Assembly: GCF_019972135.1 (NCBI RefSeq)
Contig: NZ_BPFI01000001.1
Location: 1,657,106 to 1,721,105, forward strand
From: Sulfurovum sp. TSL1
Lineage (GTDB): Bacteria > Campylobacterota > Campylobacteria > Campylobacterales > Sulfurovaceae
Length of the DNA stretch: 64,000 bases
Direction of reading: 5' to 3'
A program made the position numbers and the translations under genes. Of the stretch, positions 16,336 through 25,073 are shown in pieces (the first letter of the stretch is position 1; each line of letters starts with the position of its first letter). The notes beneath the pieces were generated by a model. It saw only the letters and a list, made by a program, of their open reading frames with translations, ran no database searches and was not told the DNA's origin.

Positions 16336-17403
16336 ATGGTAAAAATGTTCAAGCGTAACAATGGTAAGCTTTACTTGGAATATGAAGCTTACGGCAAGTC
16401 AGTGCAAAAAAGTACACGCCTGCTAGATACGCCAAAAAATAGAACATTGATCAACAAAGAGGTGATCCCCGCACTTGAAGCAAGGATCATATCAGGTGAA
16501 TTTGCAAAAGAGAAGCCTAAAACCTTTTCTTATTACAGTGAGATCTATCTCAAAAGCAAACAGCACTTGAAAGATTATAACAAAAAAAAGCAGCATGTTA
16601 CCGACATAAACATGTTTTTCGGTGAAATGCGCATTGACAAAATTACACGCGGAGATGTCAAAGACTGGGTACAGATGAGACTGGATATGGGCAATTCACC
16701 CAAAACAGTTAAAAACTATTTAGTCAACATTAGAGGTACACTCCACGAAGCAATAGATAGAGAGATCATCACACAAAATGTTGCATTAAACATTAAGATG
16801 CCCTCACATAAACCAAAAGAGATAGAACCTTTTTCTAGTAAAGAGGTTCAACTTCTGTTAAGTGAAGCAGACAAGTTCTTTAAATTATACCTTTCGATTG
16901 GTTTTTATACTGGTATGCGTATGGGTGAGATCATAGGACTACAGTATGATGACTTTGACTTTGAGAACAAGGTCATACATGTGAAACGTTCTATTTACAA
17001 AGGGAAAGTAACTACCCCAAAAACAGATGGAAGCATTAGAGAAATACCGTTGTTTGATGAACTCATGCCGTATCTTAGTAAACAAGAAAACTCAATATGG
17101 CTATTCCAAGGGCTAGATGGTTCACATCTAAATACTTTTGGACAACATAATTATGAGGGTTGGGCTAAACTACTCAGGAAATGTGGTCTAAAATATAGAA
17201 AGCCTGGTAGTACTCGGCATACGTTTATCGTATCGTTGTTGAAGAACAGTGATCTCAGTATACTGGAGATTGCTCAAATGGCCGGACATATGACGACCCA
17301 AATGATCATTAAGCATTACGGGAAGTATATTAAAGGTGAACATCTGAAAGTAGATAGGAAATTAAAACTGTTTACTGACAAAACCGCTGACAATAGGCTG
17401 TAA
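16336..17403 (+). CDS. int: Site-specific tyrosine integrase adjacent to tRNA-Ser
   Basis: 355 aa. An N-terminal Arm-type region (1-55) and a SAM-like core-binding domain (about 60-150, ending GNSPKTVKNYLVNIRGTL) precede the catalytic domain. Catalytic residues: Arg in YTGMRMGE, Lys in TTPKTDGSIRE, Arg in GSTRHTF, His in MAGHM and Tyr in KHYGKY. At the HxxR box the His is replaced by Gly (GSTR). The stop codon is 14 bp from the 3' end of tRNA-Ser, so this integrase most likely inserts the element into that tRNA's 3' end. The element then extends leftward. Confidence 0.93.
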   Translation: MVKMFKRNNGKLYLEYEAYGKSVQKSTRLLDTPKNRTLINKEVIPALEARIISGEFAKEKPKTFSYYSEIYLKSKQHLKDYNKKKQHVTDINMFFGEMRIDKITRGDVKDWVQMRLDMGNSPKTVKNYLVNIRGTLHEAIDREIITQNVALNIKMPSHKPKEIEPFSSKEVQLLLSEADKFFKLYLSIGFYTGMRMGEIIGLQYDDFDFENKVIHVKRSIYKGKVTTPKTDGSIREIPLFDELMPYLSKQENSIWLFQGLDGSHLNTFGQHNYEGWAKLLRKCGLKYRKPGSTRHTFIVSLLKNSDLSILEIAQMAGHMTTQMIIKHYGKYIKGEHLKVDRKLKLFTDKTADNRL

Positions 17404-17416
17404 AGTACGGATTTTA

Positions 17417-17504
17417 TGGCCGGGAGAGGGGGATTCGAACCCCCGGAGGTGTTACCCTCACCGGTTTTCAAGACCGGCACATTCGACCACTCTGACATCT
17501 CCCG
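17417..17504 (-). tRNA. tRNA-Ser(TGA), probable integration target
   Basis: An 88-nt class II tRNA with a 7-bp acceptor stem (CGGGAGA/TCTCCCG), anticodon loop CTTGAAA giving anticodon TGA, a variable arm of serine type and an encoded CCA. The 3' end faces the integrase gene at 16336-17403. The tRNA is intact, as expected when the element restores the 3' end on insertion. Confidence 0.97.
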
Positions 17505-17557
17505 ACAATTTAAAGCATAAAATCTTATCTAAAGATAGATAAATTCTAGTTGATTAA

Positions 17558-17631
17558 TGGAGGAGCCACCCGGATTTGAACCGGGGATAGCAGCTTTGCA
17601 GGCTGCGGCCTTACCGCTTGGCGATGGCTCC
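17558..17631 (-). tRNA. tRNA-Cys(GCA)
   Basis: A 74-nt tRNA. The acceptor is GGAGCCA/TGGCTCC, the anticodon arm GCAGC-CTGCAAA-GCTGC gives GCA, and CCA is encoded. It is third in a four-tRNA operon read Gly-Leu-Cys-Ser. Confidence 0.97.
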
Positions 17632-17648
17632 ATACTCAAATATACAAG

Positions 17649-17735
17649 TGGTACCCGGAGCCGGACTTGAACCGGCACGGTCACAATGACCGGGGGATTT
17701 TAAGTCCCCTGTGTCTACCATTCCACCACCCGGGC
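17649..17735 (-). tRNA. tRNA-Leu(TAA)
   Basis: An 87-nt class II tRNA with anticodon arm GGGGA-CTTAAAA-TCCCC giving TAA, a long variable arm and encoded CCA. The acceptor GCCCGGG pairs with TCCGGGT through two G-U pairs. Confidence 0.97.
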
Positions 17736-17775
17736 ATCATTGGTACCATTTATATATTTAAATATTCGTTTTTCA

Positions 17776-17850
17776 TGGAGCGGGCGAACGGGTTCGAACC
17801 GTCGACCCCAACCTTGGCAAGGTTATGCTCTACCACTGAGCTACGCCCGC
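17776..17850 (-). tRNA. tRNA-Gly(GCC)
   Basis: A 75-nt tRNA with acceptor GCGGGCG/CGCCCGC, anticodon loop TTGCCAA giving GCC and encoded CCA. It is the first gene of the tRNA operon. Confidence 0.97.
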
Positions 17851-18020
17851 AAATCCATACCTTTTTTAAGCATTTACTTAAAATTGGAGTGCGATTATAG
17901 CCAAAAAAGTTTTTAATGTAAAGAGAAAAACATTACTTATGCGATAAAAAGTCTATTTACCCTCTTTTTTTTGAGAATCATCTGCTATAATCCATAAAAA
18001 TACATACTAAAGGCTTTCTC

Positions 18021-19709
18021 ATGAGAAGTGACGAAATAAAACAGGGGTATAGTAGAGCTCCACACAGAAGTCTACTGCGTGCAACAGGCGTAAAAGATGA
18101 AGATTTTGAAAAACCGTTCATCGGTGTAGCAAATTCATTTATAGAGATCATTCCTGGGCACTTTTTTCTTAACAAAGTAGCAGAAGTCATTAAAGAAGAG
18201 ATACGTGCCAATGGCTGTGTTCCTTTTGAATTCAATACGATCGGTGTAGATGACGGTATCGCTATGGGCCATGATGGTATGCTTTACTCTCTTCCAAGCC
18301 GTGAGATCATCGCGAACTCTGTAGAGACGGTTATGAATGCACATAAACTGGATGCAATGATCGCTATACCCAACTGTGACAAGATCGTTCCGGGGATGAT
18401 CATGGGTGCATTGCGGGTGAATGTTCCTACTGTATTTGTCTCTGGTGGCCCTATGGAAAAAGGATATACAAAAGACGGTACACCTATTGACCTTGCCACA
18501 GCATTCGAGGCGGTCGGTAAACATGAAACAGGTGAGATCACAGATGAAGAGCTTCATGATATCGAGTGTAATGCTTGTCCAAGCGGCGGGTCTTGTTCAG
18601 GAATGTTCACGGCAAACTCTATGAATACGCTGATGGAAGCCATGGGTATCGCGCTTCCGGGTAACGGGACCATCCTTGCGCTCACACCTGAAAGAACAGA
18701 GCTTTACAGAAAAGCAGCCAGACGTATCTGTGAAATAGCTAAATTAGAACAAAGCGAACGTGAAAAATACCGTATAAGAAATATTTTAAATGAAAATGCC
18801 GTTCGCAATGCTTTTGCAGTAGATATGGCCATGGGTGGAAGTTCAAATACGGTACTCCATATGCTGGCTATCGCAAAAGAAGCTGAAATAGACTTCAATC
18901 TTGAAGATATCAATGCGATCTCTAAACGTGTTTCTCACATTGCGAAGATCTCTCCATCCCTCTCGACTGTGCATATGGAAGATATCAACAAGGCAGGCGG
19001 GGTCAATGCCGTCATGCATGAAATGATGAAACGTGGTGATAATATCCTCATAGACAATCTATCCGTTACCGGTGAAACATTGTATGAAAAAGTGAAAGAT
19101 GCAGAGATATTGGATACAAATATTATCCACACGATTGACGATCCTTACTCTGAAGTGGGTGGATTGGCTATCCTTTACGGTAACCTTGCAGAACAGGGTG
19201 CCGTCATCAAAACAGCGGGGATCACCGGAGACAGAGTCTTTACCGGTACTGCTGTATGCTTCAATTCACAGGATGAAGCCATTGAAGGGATCCTCGGCGG
19301 TAAAGTAAAAGCCGGAAATGTGGTCGTTATACGATATGAAGGTCCTCGTGGTGGTCCCGGTATGCAAGAGATGCTCAGCCCTACAAGCCTCATCATGGGT
19401 ATGGGTCTGGGAGACAAGGTGGCGCTGATCACGGATGGTAGATTCTCTGGAGCAACAAGAGGGGCAAGTATAGGTCATGTAAGTCCTGAAGCTGCGGAAG
19501 GTGGCCTTATAGGGCTACTTGAAGATGGGGATGAAATACACATCGATGTGGATAATTATATCCTGGAGGCAAAACTATCTTTTGAAGAGATCGCAGAAAG
19601 AAGAGACAACTTCAAACCTTTGGTCAAGCCGCTGAAAAGTAAATGGCTAAGACAATATAGAGCCCTGGTAACCAATGCCAGCTCCGGGGCTGTGCTAGAA
19701 GCTGAATAG
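18021..19709 (+). CDS. ilvD: Dihydroxy-acid dehydratase
   Basis: 562 aa. It catalyses the dehydration of 2,3-dihydroxy-isovalerate or -methylvalerate, the last common step to valine and isoleucine. The Fe-S and substrate regions are clear: PNCDK (Cys119), [18 protein letters not shown] (about 183-200, Cys192), [11 protein letters not shown], and the C-terminal [10 protein letters not shown] and GHVSPEA. At the third variable position it has PGH (about 45-47) as in the E. coli-type oxygen-sensitive enzyme, rather than the PCN of the [2Fe-2S] plant type. It is monocistronic, with a stem-loop just downstream, and is the first core gene after the tRNA operon. Confidence 0.98.
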   Translation: MRSDEIKQGYSRAPHRSLLRATGVKDEDFEKPFIGVANSFIEIIPGHFFLNKVAEVIKEEIRANGCVPFEFNTIGVDDGIAMGHDGMLYSLPSREIIANSVETVMNAHKLDAMIAIPNCDKIVPGMIMGALRVNVPTVFVSGGPMEKGYTKDGTPIDLATAFEAVGKHETGEITDEELHDIECNACPSGGSCSGMFTANSMNTLMEAMGIALPGNGTILALTPERTELYRKAARRICEIAKLEQSEREKYRIRNILNENAVRNAFAVDMAMGGSSNTVLHMLAIAKEAEIDFNLEDINAISKRVSHIAKISPSLSTVHMEDINKAGGVNAVMHEMMKRGDNILIDNLSVTGETLYEKVKDAEILDTNIIHTIDDPYSEVGGLAILYGNLAEQGAVIKTAGITGDRVFTGTAVCFNSQDEAIEGILGGKVKAGNVVVIRYEGPRGGPGMQEMLSPTSLIMGMGLGDKVALITDGRFSGATRGASIGHVSPEAAEGGLIGLLEDGDEIHIDVDNYILEAKLSFEEIAERRDNFKPLVKPLKSKWLRQYRALVTNASSGAVLEAE

Positions 19710-19729
19710 TAGATATTTACAGACTATAT

Positions 19730-19754
19730 CCTATCAGGGGCCTTCCTTGATAGG
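19730..19754 (+). terminator. Stem-loop downstream of ilvD
   Basis: CCTATCA and TGATAGG pair around an 11-nt loop, 20 bp after the ilvD stop. The following TCCCTCTT is only partly U-rich, so it is a probable but not classical intrinsic terminator. Confidence 0.6.
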
Positions 19755-19780
19755 TCCCTCTTAACTCCCTACAAATACGT

Positions 19781-19993
19781 TTAATGTATCAGGTGAAATC
19801 TGGATATCAGTTTACCCATCCGTGTCGACTTTAAAGGCAATACTACAAGATCATGTAGACTATTGTTCTTTTCTATGGTATGGTTTGGTATAACACCACC
19901 TGCCCTTTCAAGTACTTCACCACAACTCACACATTGTTTCCACAGACCATCCCAAGATACATTGGTATTGTTACATTTTCTACAGGCATCCAT
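19781..19993 (-). CDS. Small zinc-ribbon protein
   Basis: 70 aa from the ATG at 19993, which has GGAAG a few bases upstream. Two CxxC knuckles (CRKC at about 4-7 and CVSC at about 21-24) with a WDGLWKQ segment between them form a zinc ribbon. The remaining 40 residues are unstructured and basic. Function is unknown; similar stand-alone ribbons occur as uncharacterised proteins in many bacteria. Confidence 0.6.
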   Translation of the reverse strand: MDACRKCNNTNVSWDGLWKQCVSCGEVLERAGGVIPNHTIEKNNSLHDLVVLPLKSTRMGKLISRFHLIH

Positions 19994-20150
19994 GATACTT
20001 CCTTTACTCCTTTTGCACTTTTTTATTCTGACCAAATGACCCAGTATAAGTATCTCATACTATAGACTAGGTTTCCGATTTTCATATTAGATTTCACTCA
20101 CTAGAAGGGTTGAGGAGTGAATTACCCCTCATTAAGAAGATAACTGCCGA

Positions 20151-21104
20151 TTAAGAAGGTCGTCTCGCACCTTTGTATCTGTTGCTATAGAATTTTTTAT
20201 CAAGACTTGTGATCACAACCTTTTTCTTTGCAGATGAAGCATGAATGAACTTATTGTCTCCAAGATAAATCCCTACATGATTCACATACCCTTTACGTTT
20301 TTTAGACGTATCAAAGAAGATCAGGTCACCCTTTTGCAACTCACTTCTTTTCACGAATTTTCCAAATTTGGACTGTCTGATCGAAGTTCGTGGAATATCG
20401 ATACCGATATTTTTATAGACAAATTTTGTAAAACTGGAACAATCATAGGTATTTTTGTTACCGCTTGCTCCCCACACGTATTTTTTCCCTAGTTTTGTTT
20501 TTGCCAATGACGTAATTCTTTGGCACTTATCAGCGTCTTTGTCTTTCTTGTTTGTAAAAATATCCGTGAAAGAAAACGTTTTCTGTTCTTCTTTCTTTTC
20601 TTTCTCTAAACTGATCGTATCGAGGTTGGAAAGGGATGCAACCAACTTTTTGTCTGAAGCTGGCTTCTTTGCTTTCGCCAATGTATGCGTATTTTTCGTT
20701 TGGGGAATATGCAATACCTTTCCAATTTTAAGTATTTGACTTTTTCTAAGCGCATTGGCTTTTCTTAGTTTTGTCACAGAAGTGTGATGTTTAAGGGCGA
20801 TAGAAGAGAGGGTGTCTCCTTTTTTTGCTACGTATTTCACTGGTTTTTCAGATGTTTTCGTATAAAGGACCTTCACATTTGTCGGTACTTTCAAGACCTT
20901 TCCTATCCTCAGGATAGCGCCTTTTTTAAGTCCATTCGTTTTTCTTACTTTTAAAATGGTGGTCTGATGTTTATGGGCGATAGAAGAGAGTGTGTCCCCT
21001 TTTTTCACTGTATATTTGACTATTTGTTTCGCTGTGTTGGTAGAGGCTGTAGCTGTGATCGTGGTGAGAGATAGGGCAAGTAGTAACGCATAAAAATTTT
21101 TCAA
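20151..21104 (-). CDS. Secreted peptidoglycan hydrolase, two LysM domains plus NlpC/P60
   Basis: 317 aa with a TTG start behind AGGAG. A signal peptide (about 1-20) is followed by two near-identical LysM domains (about 29-74 and 89-134, each beginning with VKKGDTLSSIA or AKKGDTLSSIA), a Ser/Lys-rich linker, and an NlpC/P60 domain (about 195-317). Catalytic Cys222 (YDCSSF), His276 (VNHVGIY) and His288 (FIHASS) are present. It would cleave the peptide stem of peptidoglycan in the periplasm, for cell separation or wall turnover. Two hydrophilic linkers of unusual length separate the modules. It is monocistronic. Confidence 0.94.
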   Translation of the reverse strand: MKNFYALLLALSLTTITATASTNTAKQIVKYTVKKGDTLSSIAHKHQTTILKVRKTNGLKKGAILRIGKVLKVPTNVKVLYTKTSEKPVKYVAKKGDTLSSIALKHHTSVTKLRKANALRKSQILKIGKVLHIPQTKNTHTLAKAKKPASDKKLVASLSNLDTISLEKEKKEEQKTFSFTDIFTNKKDKDADKCQRITSLAKTKLGKKYVWGASGNKNTYDCSSFTKFVYKNIGIDIPRTSIRQSKFGKFVKRSELQKGDLIFFDTSKKRKGYVNHVGIYLGDNKFIHASSAKKKVVITSLDKKFYSNRYKGARRPS

Positions 21105-21271
21105 TAGATTCTCCTACATAATTAAGCTATCCGTATAAATTATAAAAATCCATACTTAAAAATATTTGAATAGATTGTAGCTATATATGATTAATAAAAA
21201 ATAAACATGCTTTTAAATGAAGCTTAACATGCCACCTCTCCTTGAAGCTCCAAAAGCACAAGCTTACTTGA

Positions 21272-22954
21272 TCATGCATGACTTTTTAGTTCGCCTACAA
21301 TGTGATCGGCTACCCGAAATGCATTGGCATAAATCGTCCAGGTATAGGCTACAGACCCCCCTGTAGGCATAAAACTCGCATCTGCAACATAGAGGTTCTT
21401 TACATCATGGGATCGGCAATATTTGTTCAGTACGGATGTTTTGGGATCGTTCCCAAAACGGCATCCTCCTGCAACCAGATTCTGCGGGGGCGCAGAAGAG
21501 ATAGCAGAGTATATATTCTTAGCGCCCATCTCTTCGAGTATCCTTTCACACTTCTTTGCAATATAATTTCCTACCTTCAGATCTTGGGGATGTCCTTCCA
21601 CACGCAGTTTGCCTACGGGCATACCGAACTTGTCTTTATGCACAGGATCCAACGAGACAAAACAGTTGTCGTTCGGTAGCCAGTCATTAAAGACTTCAAA
21701 ACGTATACTTTTTTGCTCTGTAAAGCGAGACACCAAACGTTCTCCCAGCTCTTTACCCCATATCAGCTTACCGTCCTTATGATTGTTTTTCCGTGCACGA
21801 GTGATGATATTTTGATGTTCAAACATAAACTCAACGGACCCTCCTTTAAATTTACCATGCCACCAATGGTCTATAAAATACCAATCCAGTATCGATCGGT
21901 TGACAAAAAGTCCTGTTGTCATCAACGCTTCGAAATTGATATCTTTCAAAGAATCCTTATGCAGTTCTCCCTGACCGGAACCTCCCCCGGAAAAAATGAG
22001 GTTCTTACCTACTTCGCCGCTACTGTTCCCCAATCCATTTGGATGATGTGCATTGGCAGAATTGAGTAATAACCTTGCACTCTCATGTGCCTGGGCGGCC
22101 ACGACAAAGATCTTGCCTTTGATCTTTTTCTCTTTGCCTGTCACTGTATCGACGACCACCGCATGACCTACCTCATCTTGTTTGTCTGTATGCAGATACT
22201 TGACATAGGTGTTACTCAGCAAGGTCAGGTTACCTGTAGCCAAAGCGGGTTTGAGAAGTGCCTCTCTCGAACTTCCCTTAGCCCCGGAGCTGCACCCATA
22301 GCTTCCGCAACGGTTGGAGTAATAACAGGCATTACGCCCCGGCTTGTCTTTTGAAAGTACCGCTCTTGGTGTCACGAGCGGCGTAATGTCAAGTGCTTGA
22401 CAACTTTTGTCAAATAGCTTGACCACTGCATTTTCTTTGGTAGGAGGCTGGGTAAAACCTGCCGTACTCCGTGGTGGTTCAAAGGGATGTTTCTCGGCCT
22501 TACCCGAAATGCCTACCAGCTCTTCCGTCAGTGTATAATAGGGTTCCAGATCTTCATAAGAGATGGGCCAATCCGCCACATTGGCTCCTTCTATCTCACC
22601 ATACTTGCTCTTCAGCCTGAAATCATCAGGGTGCATACGGTGCAGCATACCCGACATGAGGTTGGAAGAGCCTCCCACGATGTTCCCGTTCCAAAAACTC
22701 CAACCCGATTCATAGGTAGGCGTCGCTACCCACTCACCGTCTATTTTTTCTTCTATCGTATGGTACTCATCAAATAGGTTAGGCGTGACCAGATCTCTTC
22801 TGCAGTAAGCCAACTCATCTTTGGAGAATTCTTCACGCTTGATGAGCCGCCCTTTCTCTAGCACTGCTACTTTGTACCCTGCTTGACACAGCGTATAGGC
22901 TACAGCTCCGCCGCTTGCTCCTGAGCCGATGATAACAACATCATACATACTCAT
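21272..22954 (-). CDS. GMC-family FAD-dependent oxidoreductase
   Basis: 560 aa. The N-terminal FAD site is VVIIGSGASGGAVAYTL with GKVAVLEKG-like strand 2 (here YKVAVLEKG). A second GMC signature NIVGGSSNLMSGMLHRM follows, and the C-terminal part has VAGGCRFGNDP and the closing PTGGSVAYTWTIYANAFR. Together with the Tat-exported subunit encoded just upstream (ATGA overlap), it resembles the gluconate 2-dehydrogenase type of membrane-linked sugar or alcohol dehydrogenase, in which the small subunit carries the export signal. The substrate cannot be predicted. No cytochrome subunit is adjacent. Confidence 0.88.
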   Translation of the reverse strand: MSMYDVVIIGSGASGGAVAYTLCQAGYKVAVLEKGRLIKREEFSKDELAYCRRDLVTPNLFDEYHTIEEKIDGEWVATPTYESGWSFWNGNIVGGSSNLMSGMLHRMHPDDFRLKSKYGEIEGANVADWPISYEDLEPYYTLTEELVGISGKAEKHPFEPPRSTAGFTQPPTKENAVVKLFDKSCQALDITPLVTPRAVLSKDKPGRNACYYSNRCGSYGCSSGAKGSSREALLKPALATGNLTLLSNTYVKYLHTDKQDEVGHAVVVDTVTGKEKKIKGKIFVVAAQAHESARLLLNSANAHHPNGLGNSSGEVGKNLIFSGGGSGQGELHKDSLKDINFEALMTTGLFVNRSILDWYFIDHWWHGKFKGGSVEFMFEHQNIITRARKNNHKDGKLIWGKELGERLVSRFTEQKSIRFEVFNDWLPNDNCFVSLDPVHKDKFGMPVGKLRVEGHPQDLKVGNYIAKKCERILEEMGAKNIYSAISSAPPQNLVAGGCRFGNDPKTSVLNKYCRSHDVKNLYVADASFMPTGGSVAYTWTIYANAFRVADHIVGELKSHA

Positions 22955-23451
22955 AACTCTATATATCTTGTTGTAGGCCTAGGGAGACCGCCGTACGAAG
23001 AGATCGCCTTCCACCCTGCTTCGTCAATGTTTGAACCATAGATCGGATCGCTAAAGAGTCCTTCCATGGTCAGAGTCATGATATGTGACAACCAATTACG
23101 GCCATAGTGTGTCTCCTCATAGGCACGCAGTGCCTTCTCTTTCTCTGACTCTGTCATAGATACAAATCTTCCTTTTTCACGTTTCTCCAGTTCTTTTGCC
23201 CCTTCAATGACAAAGGCTTTGATATCTTTATCAAAGCTCTGATGCATCATGGTTTCAAACAGGAATTCTGTGACCTTCATCGATCTGGAAGAAGGGAGTT
23301 TGCCGCCTTCAGGGAATAGATGCTCCTGTACAGCAGAGAGTGTCGGTGCTACCCGTTTAAATGCTTTCTCAAAATCACTGACCCCTTTTGCCTGCAGATA
23401 GGAAGAGAGTCCCAGAACGGAACCCAATATGAGAAATTTTCTTCTTTTCAT
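22951..23451 (-). CDS. Gluconate 2-dehydrogenase subunit 3 family protein with Tat signal
   Basis: 166 aa from the ATG at 23451 (MKRRKFLILGSVLGLSSYLQ). The twin-arginine RRKFL plus hydrophobic core fits a Tat signal peptide. The mature part has the family pattern LFPEGGKLPSSRSM, HYGRNWLSHIMTLTMEGLF and GWKAISSYGG. It overlaps the GMC oxidoreductase by ATGA and probably chaperones it to the periplasm by hitch-hiker export. The frame stays open upstream to 23778, but that extension is antisense to the lipoprotein gene at 23582 and is not coding. Confidence 0.85.
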   Translation of the reverse strand: MKRRKFLILGSVLGLSSYLQAKGVSDFEKAFKRVAPTLSAVQEHLFPEGGKLPSSRSMKVTEFLFETMMHQSFDKDIKAFVIEGAKELEKREKGRFVSMTESEKEKALRAYEETHYGRNWLSHIMTLTMEGLFSDPIYGSNIDEAGWKAISSYGGLPRPTTRYIEL

Positions 23452-23581
23452 TGCACACTCTTTACATTGATTTGTTCTTATTATACCTACCATCTGTGCA
23501 CTTTGGGTGCAACAGACTACACATACCTTACACAAGTAGTATATTATACTGCAACTGTCAAAAAAATAGAAGGAGAAAGAT

Positions 23582-23773
23582 ATGCAAAAATTCATTGTGG
23601 GTGCGTTTATAGGATTGGCAATGCTTGCTTTTATCGGCTGTACAAAGAACAATACTGTAGAATCAGATACTAAATGCTCGACAAGCACCAAATGTGAAGG
23701 GACAACGAAATGTTCCGGAGACAGATCAAAAGCTGTGACGACAAAATGTGATGCCAGTAAGAAGTGCGGTTGA
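23582..23773 (+). CDS. Small Cys-rich lipoprotein with TKC repeats
   Basis: 63 aa. A signal peptide ends with the lipobox LAFIGC, and AGAAGGAG precedes the ATG. The 44-residue mature part contains five further Cys, mostly as repeated KC dipeptides (TKCSTSTKCEGTTKCSG, TTKCDASKKCG). It resembles in spirit the short Cys-containing repeat proteins of the bufferin/HvfA group, but no signature is exact. Two more secreted KC-rich proteins lie within 1.4 kb on the same strand (23876 and 24653). Metal binding is inferred only from composition. Confidence 0.75.
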   Translation: MQKFIVGAFIGLAMLAFIGCTKNNTVESDTKCSTSTKCEGTTKCSGDRSKAVTTKCDASKKCG

Positions 23774-23875
23774 TACATATTCTTACGCTCTTTAACTTAA
23801 GTGTTTTCTCATGGTGAGAGATCTTCCATAGAAAATGCACTTATGTTACTTTACACCATTATTTTAAAGGATAGA

Positions 23876-24067
23876 ATGATGATAAAATTACTCTTTGGAG
23901 CACTACTGAGCTTGTCCCTGCTCACCCTTACCGGATGTGGTGAGAAAGAAAACACAAGCACGGAGTCTATGACAAAATGTGAAGCCGGAAAATGTGATAA
24001 TGCGACGCAAAAATCGGAAGTACCTGCACAAAAGTGTAACGCAGATGCAAAAGATGTTGATAACTGA
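23876..24067 (+). CDS. Small Cys-rich lipoprotein
   Basis: 63 aa from ATG 23876, with AAAGGAT upstream. A hydrophobic signal ends in the lipobox LTLTGC. The mature peptide has MTKCEAGKCDN and QKCNADAKD, three Cys in KC context. It is probably a sister of the lipoprotein at 23582. A strong stem-loop follows the stop codon. Confidence 0.75.
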   Translation: MMIKLLFGALLSLSLLTLTGCGEKENTSTESMTKCEAGKCDNATQKSEVPAQKCNADAKDVDN

Positions 24068-24077
24068 TCTCTTCGCC

Positions 24078-24112
24078 CCTGTTCTCTATAAAACAAGAGG
24101 ACAGGCTTCTTT
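24078..24112 (+). terminator. Intrinsic terminator after the second Cys-rich lipoprotein
   Basis: CCTGTTCTCT pairs with AGAGGACAGG (10 bp, one G-U pair) across an 8-nt loop and is followed by CTTCTTTTCC. It ends the lipoprotein transcript and separates it from the DoxX gene. Confidence 0.8.
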
Positions 24113-24199
24113 TCCTCTACCCAATACACACAGCGTGCACATCTTTCATACTATACTTGCACTGTAACAACAAACATATTGTATATAAAGGAGTTACAA

Positions 24200-24637
24200 A
24201 TGCTAAAAGGTATCTATCCTAACGCCAGAAATATATTAAGCAGGGGAAGAGATATTGCCTTACTGTTGGCCAGACTTACTATCGCCTATGGATTTTACAA
24301 CCCAGCGATGCAAAAGTGGTCAGACATCTCAAGTGTTGGCGAGTGGTTTGGTACCCTGGGCATCCCCCTCCCTGCCTTGAATGCCTATCTGGCAGCCAGT
24401 ACGGAACTGTTGGGAGTTGTATTATTAACATTGGGACTCTTTACAAGACTTATCTCATTGCCCCTTATAGTGATGATGGTCGTTGCCATTGTTACCGTAC
24501 ATATAGGCCATGGCTTTTCTGCAGGAGATAATGGGTTTGAAATTCCTTTATATTACATACTGTTTTTAGCCCTATTTGCTTCATTTGGAGCCGGAAAATT
24601 TAGCTTGGACCACCTTCTTTTTGGTGAAGAGCAATAA
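24200..24637 (+). CDS. DoxX family membrane protein
   Basis: 145 aa from the ATG at 24200, with AAAGGAG before it; an upstream TTG at 24179 is not needed. Four membrane helices with the DoxX pattern: ALLLARLTIAYGFYNPAMQK, then SVGEWFGTLGIPLPALNAYL, ASTELLGVVLLTLGLFTRL and a final helix after HGFSAGDNGFE. DoxX proteins occur as the membrane partner (HvfD-like) in bufferin operons and in thiosulfate or redox contexts. The gene is followed 15 bp later by a Cys-rich secreted protein, so the pair is co-transcribed. Confidence 0.88.
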   Translation: MLKGIYPNARNILSRGRDIALLLARLTIAYGFYNPAMQKWSDISSVGEWFGTLGIPLPALNAYLAASTELLGVVLLTLGLFTRLISLPLIVMMVVAIVTVHIGHGFSAGDNGFEIPLYYILFLALFASFGAGKFSLDHLLFGEEQ

Positions 24638-24652
24638 CAGAAAGGATGAACC

Positions 24653-24964
24653 ATGAAAACAACACTTCAATTAGGATTATTATATATCGGTGCTTTAGCT
24701 TTATCACTTACTTTGGCAACGGCTGAGGGGAAATACGAAGGTTCCCAACAAGGTATGATGAATAACGATGCTAAATGCGGAGATGCTCAAAAAGAGATGA
24801 AGGAAAAGCGCGAGACCTATCGAAAAGAGATGAAAGAAAAGAACGGAAAATGCGGGGAGTCACAAAAGGACATGATGGATAATGACGGAAAATGTAATGC
24901 TTCTATGAAACCAAAGCCTGCACCCACTAAAGGTAAATGCGGACAAGGTAAATGTGGGGACTAA
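24653..24964 (+). CDS. Secreted low-complexity KCG-repeat protein, bufferin/HvfA-like precursor candidate
   Basis: 103 aa. A signal peptide probably cleaves at LATA|EGKYEG. The mature region is Lys/Glu/Met/Gly-rich with Cys in a regular context: AKCGDAQ, GKCGESQ, GKCNAS and a C-terminal GKCGQGKCGD. EGKCG/GKCG motifs mark HvfA/BufA-type precursors, whose Cys are turned into oxazolone-thioamide by a DUF692 (MNIO) enzyme to chelate copper. A DoxX gene lies just upstream, as in hvf operons. No DUF692 or DUF2063 gene is in this window, so modification would have to be done in trans, or the protein is unmodified. Confidence 0.7.
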   Translation: MKTTLQLGLLYIGALALSLTLATAEGKYEGSQQGMMNNDAKCGDAQKEMKEKRETYRKEMKEKNGKCGESQKDMMDNDGKCNASMKPKPAPTKGKCGQGKCGD

Positions 24965-25073
24965 TCTACACATAACGCTTCTTTTTAAAGTCTCCTCTAT
25001 CTCAGGGTATGGGAGATTTATCTTTCTTTTATAAATCATTGTATAATGTATCTATGAAGTCAAAAGGATACCT

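Noticed and set aside
17667-17900. 77-aa frame across tRNA-Leu and tRNA-Gly
   Set aside because: It covers two intact tRNA genes and has no plausible ribosome site.
22951-23778. 275-aa extended version of the Tat-exported subunit
   Set aside because: The extra 109 residues are antisense to a real lipoprotein gene; MKRRKFL at 23451 is a proper Tat signal start.
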